NCBI GenBank assembly: GCA_007376725.1
Contig: VMGT01000016.1
Span: 1 to 41,623, forward strand
Direction: 5' to 3'
Origin: Parcubacteria group bacterium Greene1014_15
GTDB taxonomy: Bacteria > Patescibacteriota > Minisyncoccia > Phycocordibacterales > VMGT01
Length of the DNA: 41,623 bases
In this document: in pieces, positions 39,471-41,623 of the stretch
Layout: every line of letters starts with the position of its first letter
Position numbering within the stretch: position 1 is the first letter of the stretch
Made by a program: the position numbers and the translations under genes
Notes under the pieces: model-generated
Databases searched by the model: none
What the model was told of the DNA's origin: nothing
What the model saw: the letters and a program-made list of their open reading frames with translations, nothing else

Positions 39471-39867
39471 GACTGTCTTGACACTTCTCGCACAGACAGC
39501 CGCGCGGCTTGATATATTCATCCCAGTATTCTTTGCCATAGTCATAGTTAAGCTCCTCCCCGACTTTGATTTTTCTACAGGCAAACACAAAGATTCTGCC
39601 GCGGCGTATATCCACTTCGCAATTTGGTCGGCATGCATGATTGATATAGCGCGCCACATTTTTTCTGTTTGTTCCATCAACAGCACGACGATTACTGATG
39701 TCAAAAAGATACCTGCCCCCCTTGTCATCAGCCTTCTCCCGTGAAAGCAATTTCCCGGTGTACTCAATGACAAAATCGCCTCGTTTGAGGGGGCTCTGCG
39801 TAAATAATCCAAGACCAGTTTTGGATTTCCGCACTCTTAAATTTCGTTGTATTTTTGCGTAATTCAT
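39466..39867 (-). CDS. SET-domain protein (lysine methyltransferase-like) with post-SET cysteines
   Basis: 133 residues from MNYAKIQRNLRVRKSKTGLG. SET motifs are complete: GLGLFTQSPLKRGDFVIEYTG, YLFDISN, the pseudoknot NVARYINHACRPNCEVDI (usually NHSCxPN), and GEELNYDYG with the catalytic Tyr. The C-terminal CLCEKC matches a post-SET zinc-binding tail, with the fourth Cys likely CRPNC. It uses SAM; the substrate is unknown. Palindrome E4 begins 8 nt upstream of the start codon, so no Shine-Dalgarno is visible. Confidence 0.92.
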   Translation of the reverse strand: MNYAKIQRNLRVRKSKTGLGLFTQSPLKRGDFVIEYTGKLLSREKADDKGGRYLFDISNRRAVDGTNRKNVARYINHACRPNCEVDIRRGRIFVFACRKIKVGEELNYDYGKEYWDEYIKPRGCLCEKCQDSQ

Positions 39868-39875
39868 AAGACTTG

Positions 39876-40019
39876 TTCTCAAATAGGATTTCTAGATGAA
39901 ATGTGCAAATTTCGAGCGAGACGAAACGAAAAAACCAGAGGATAGCTCTGCTATTTCGAGGCTTTTTCGTAAAGTCGTAGCCGAAATATGCGCATTTCAT
40001 CAGAAAGGTTATTTGAGAA
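39876..40019. repeat. Large imperfect palindrome E4
   Basis: The outer arms TTCTCAAATAgGATTTCT and near-complement lead to ATGAAATGtGCA and complement. The internal loop AGCGA (39915-39919) faces GTAGC (39977-39981), flanked by TTTCG/CGAAA outside and GAC/GTC inside as in E5. Inner stem ACGAAAAAaCC/GGCTTTTTCGT, tip AGAGGATAGCTCT. It lies 8 nt upstream of the SET start codon. Confidence 0.9.
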
Positions 40020-40041
40020 TGGGTCTATAGTCAAAAACCTT

Positions 40042-40067
40042 CCCCGAGAAGCGTGTGCTTCTCGGGG
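40042..40067 (-). terminator. Terminator hairpin
   Basis: Perfect 11-bp stem CCCCGAGAAGC/GCTTCTCGGGG with loop GTGT, followed on the minus strand by AAGGTTTTTG. It lies about 10 nt past the stop of the gene at 40076-40579. Confidence 0.8.
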
Positions 40068-40075
40068 ACTTTGTA

Positions 40076-40579
40076 TCAGTTCAAGCTTGGATCATACGGC
40101 GAAATCGAACCAAAATCCTCGCCATCCTCATCAACAATAACGAGGCCCGAAAAAGAAGCGCGGAAGCGTTCTTCTTGCTCATGTGTCCGATAATATATCT
40201 CCCATGCATTTCCAATAAGAACACATGGGTACTTCCAGAGATCGTGCTCGGCCATCAGATTCGCCGCTAATGCGCTCTGTAGAGCGGTTATGCGTGTCCC
40301 AATGGGATAAATTTCATCGAGAACAGCTTGAGGAATATCCCCCTCGTCATCTGGAATCTGCTTCTCGCCATCTTCTGACAGCAAGCCATGGGTAGTAAGG
40401 ACTTTGTCCACTTCGTGACCAAGTTCAACAATACGTGTGTATATTTTTCGAAGCCGCATCGGAGCAACAATCCCAGGAAGCGTTGTTTCAAACCTGCCAA
40501 TAAGATATTCCTGAAATTGCGGAGCGATAACCGCATCATCTGAAATATGGGCAATCTCTCTGTCTATCCAATCACACAT
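40076..40579 (-). CDS. Hypothetical protein
   Basis: 167 residues from MCDWIDREIAHISDD; GGGAG with a short spacer supports this start over one 5 codons earlier. Acidic, mostly helical, probably cytosolic: LRKIYTRIVELGHEVDKVLTTHG, IYPIGTRITALQSALAANLM, then a beta-like end LVIVDEDGEDFGSI. No family recognised. Confidence 0.65.
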   Translation of the reverse strand: MCDWIDREIAHISDDAVIAPQFQEYLIGRFETTLPGIVAPMRLRKIYTRIVELGHEVDKVLTTHGLLSEDGEKQIPDDEGDIPQAVLDEIYPIGTRITALQSALAANLMAEHDLWKYPCVLIGNAWEIYYRTHEQEERFRASFSGLVIVDEDGEDFGSISPYDPSLN

Positions 40580-40654
40580 TTTCTCTTCTCCCATCTCATA
40601 TGCGAGAAAAAGATGCTCTGTAAAAAATATGTTGCTAATCCGCGGTAAAGTCTA

Positions 40655-41107
40655 TCACGACTTATCGTGCATGTCAATATGTCGCAAACTTTCCCCTGCA
40701 TCCATCGCTTCATTCGCGAGCGCATCAGCTTCTTTGTTTTTCTCCCGCCGAATATGCTTGATCTTAAGGAGCAGAAAATCCTCCGCGCGCATTTTCTGAA
40801 TTTTCATATACTTTTCGCGCAAATCCGGATTTTTAACTCTATAGATACCATTGAGCTGCCGCACAATAAGCTCACTGTCCATGCGCAGCTCAATGTCCAT
40901 AGACCGAAGTTTCTCGCCAAATTGTCGCTTGAGAGCTTCAAGACCCAAAACAACCGCTTCGTATTCAGCCCAGTTATTCGTCCGCTTCCCCAAAAATTTT
41001 GCTATTTTCTTGACCACCTTCCCTTCTCCATCTTCGATATAGACACCAGCTCCTGCAGGCCCTGGGTTTCCACGCGAGCCGCCATCTGAATACATAATTA
41101 TTTTCAT
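40655..41107 (-). CDS. rnhA: Ribonuclease HI family protein
   Basis: 150 residues from MKIIMYSDGGSRGNPGPAG, the canonical RNase HI start; an upstream frame extension has no ribosome-binding site. The catalytic carboxylates are in place: Asp8 (YSDGGS), Glu in WAEYEAV (about 48), Asp77 (RMDSEL) and Asp128 (KEADALAN). It cuts RNA in RNA-DNA hybrids (R-loops, Okazaki primers). There is no Shine-Dalgarno. The sequence is of the short plant/archaeal-like RNase HI type without a basic handle. Confidence 0.94.
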   Translation of the reverse strand: MKIIMYSDGGSRGNPGPAGAGVYIEDGEGKVVKKIAKFLGKRTNNWAEYEAVVLGLEALKRQFGEKLRSMDIELRMDSELIVRQLNGIYRVKNPDLREKYMKIQKMRAEDFLLLKIKHIRREKNKEADALANEAMDAGESLRHIDMHDKS

Positions 41108-41133
41108 AGTGGAAGTAGTATACCATTGCAAAT

Positions 41134-41167
41134 AAAAAACACCCCGCCAGCTGGCGAGGTGTTTTTT
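41134..41167. terminator. Terminator hairpin
   Basis: Stem AAAAAACACCcCGCCAG and complement, with T6 after it on the + strand and A/T runs on the minus side. It separates the gene at 41179-41385 from rnhA. Confidence 0.85.
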
Positions 41168-41178
41168 GTTATGCACTA

Positions 41179-41385
41179 CTACACCGCTCGCTCTTTACCC
41201 TCTTTTTTCTGTGCTGCGCTTGATCCCTGCATATCAGTATTGTGGCGTAGTTTTGCTGCCGCCTCTTCCTCACTCAATTCACTGCCAAGCTGCCGTTCAA
41301 GATCAGCGACAGCCTCTTGCGATTTTGCACTCATCGAGGCGTCCATAGGAGGCTCCGTATCAATAATCGGCTCCCCTTCAGACAT
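41179..41385 (-). CDS. Small acidic hypothetical protein
   Basis: 68 residues; GAGGAGG lies 7 nt before the start. Acidic, Ala/Glu-rich and probably helical or disordered: SAKSQEAVADLERQLGSELSEEEAAAKL. The frame stays open 25 codons further upstream (ending in FWKRRR and FFWKQKKVEEAP) but without a start codon. Family unknown. Confidence 0.65.
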   Translation of the reverse strand: MSEGEPIIDTEPPMDASMSAKSQEAVADLERQLGSELSEEEAAAKLRHNTDMQGSSAAQKKEGKERAV

Positions 41386-41623
41386 TTGCCCCTCCTCAAT
41401 TGGCGCTTCCTCTACTTTTTTTTGTTTCCAAAAAAACCGCCTTCTCTTCCAAAAATTCCCATAATATTAAAATTAAGCTGACAATAACTGCTTGCTTACA
41501 AGCCGAGCAGCCATGGTTATATTTTCTCATACTCACAAATATAGGCAACCTCAAGATCTAGAACATATCCACAATCCGCAGCCGCAGTTCAGTCTTTCCA
41601 CCAAAAACTGACTTTTCCATATG
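41386..41623. other. Window edge without a confident gene
   Basis: No complete gene is seen. On the minus strand a frame open at the window edge ends at a TAG (41558-41560) after about 22 codons (GGKTELRLRIVDMF) and may be the tail of a gene outside the window. A weak promoter candidate (TTGAGG, 17 nt, TATGAG) on the minus strand could serve the gene at 41179-41385. Confidence 0.3.

Noticed and set aside
1186-40019. Integron attC sites as an explanation of the large palindromes
   Set aside because: The R-box (RYYYAAC/GTTRRRY) pairs are absent, no integrase is seen and the elements lie in front of core genes in both orientations, not between short cassettes.

Overview
The window looks like a chromosomal segment of a Patescibacteria (Candidate Phyla Radiation) genome, most likely a Parcubacteria-type organism. 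The reasons are compact ribosomal operons with tuf directly in front of rpsJ, an S12 with an extra internal segment, a competence protein ComEC whose membrane part and metallo-beta-lactamase part are separate genes, many very small proteins of unknown function, a bacterial SET-domain protein, and almost no biosynthetic genes. TGA acts as a stop codon (for example at the ends of the nucleotidyltransferase-HEPN gene and the small P-loop kinase), so the code is the standard bacterial one, not the recoded UGA=Gly code of some relatives. Lineage is an inference from gene content.

Layout. (1) 1-4.6 kb, minus strand: S10-type operon tuf-rpsJ-rplC-rplD-rplW-rplB, driven by a clear sigma70-type promoter; rplB runs off the left edge. 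(2) 4.7-11.3 kb, minus strand: a signalling island with an ABC-type substrate-binding protein overlapping a membrane histidine kinase, an HMA-like domain protein, a FIST-domain sensor, two single-domain response regulators and a fused MntA-HepT-type nucleotidyltransferase/HEPN protein, next to a decayed duplicate of the fusA 3' end. (3) 11.5-14.8 kb: str operon rpsL-rpsG-fusA. (4) 15-18.7 kb: M50 protease, rpmB, an exported LytM-like protein that lacks the zinc ligands, and a DUF4349-like membrane protein. (5) 18.7-26.8 kb: an accessory stretch of small genes, many with strong Shine-Dalgarno sites and their own promoters and terminators, around metK. It includes a deaminase-like protein, a ClpP-fold protein lacking the catalytic Ser and His, a DUF5678 protein, RlpA, and a ComEC-type metallo-beta-lactamase. 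(6) 27-30.6 kb: small P-loop kinase, YvcK/CofD-like protein, HAD hydrolase, GT2 glycosyltransferase. (7) 30.7-41.4 kb: frameshifted NADAR gene, second DUF5678 protein, ceramidase-like lipoprotein, nucleotidyltransferase plus Fe/Mn superoxide dismutase, 6-phosphogluconate dehydrogenase, ComEC membrane protein, SET methyltransferase, RNase HI and small hypotheticals.

The most striking signal is not a gene. At least a dozen large imperfect palindromes (about 75-190 bp) or their remnants fill intergenic spaces. Five of them (at 1186, 7669, 9253, 31985 and 39876) have mostly different arm sequences but share one internal-loop signature inside the stem: GYGA on one strand opposite GYAGC on the other. 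Most lie 0-35 nt upstream of a start codon, including inside the S10 and str operons. Two, plus solo ends elsewhere, are also related in sequence. This looks like a dispersed element family recognised by its folded structure. Other points worth checking are a folded leader upstream of metK, a probable 390-nt structured RNA at 23.5-23.9 kb, the fusA-tail duplication beside the toxin-antitoxin-like gene, and the frameshifted NADAR gene.

No tRNA, rRNA, CRISPR array, transposase or integrase was found.
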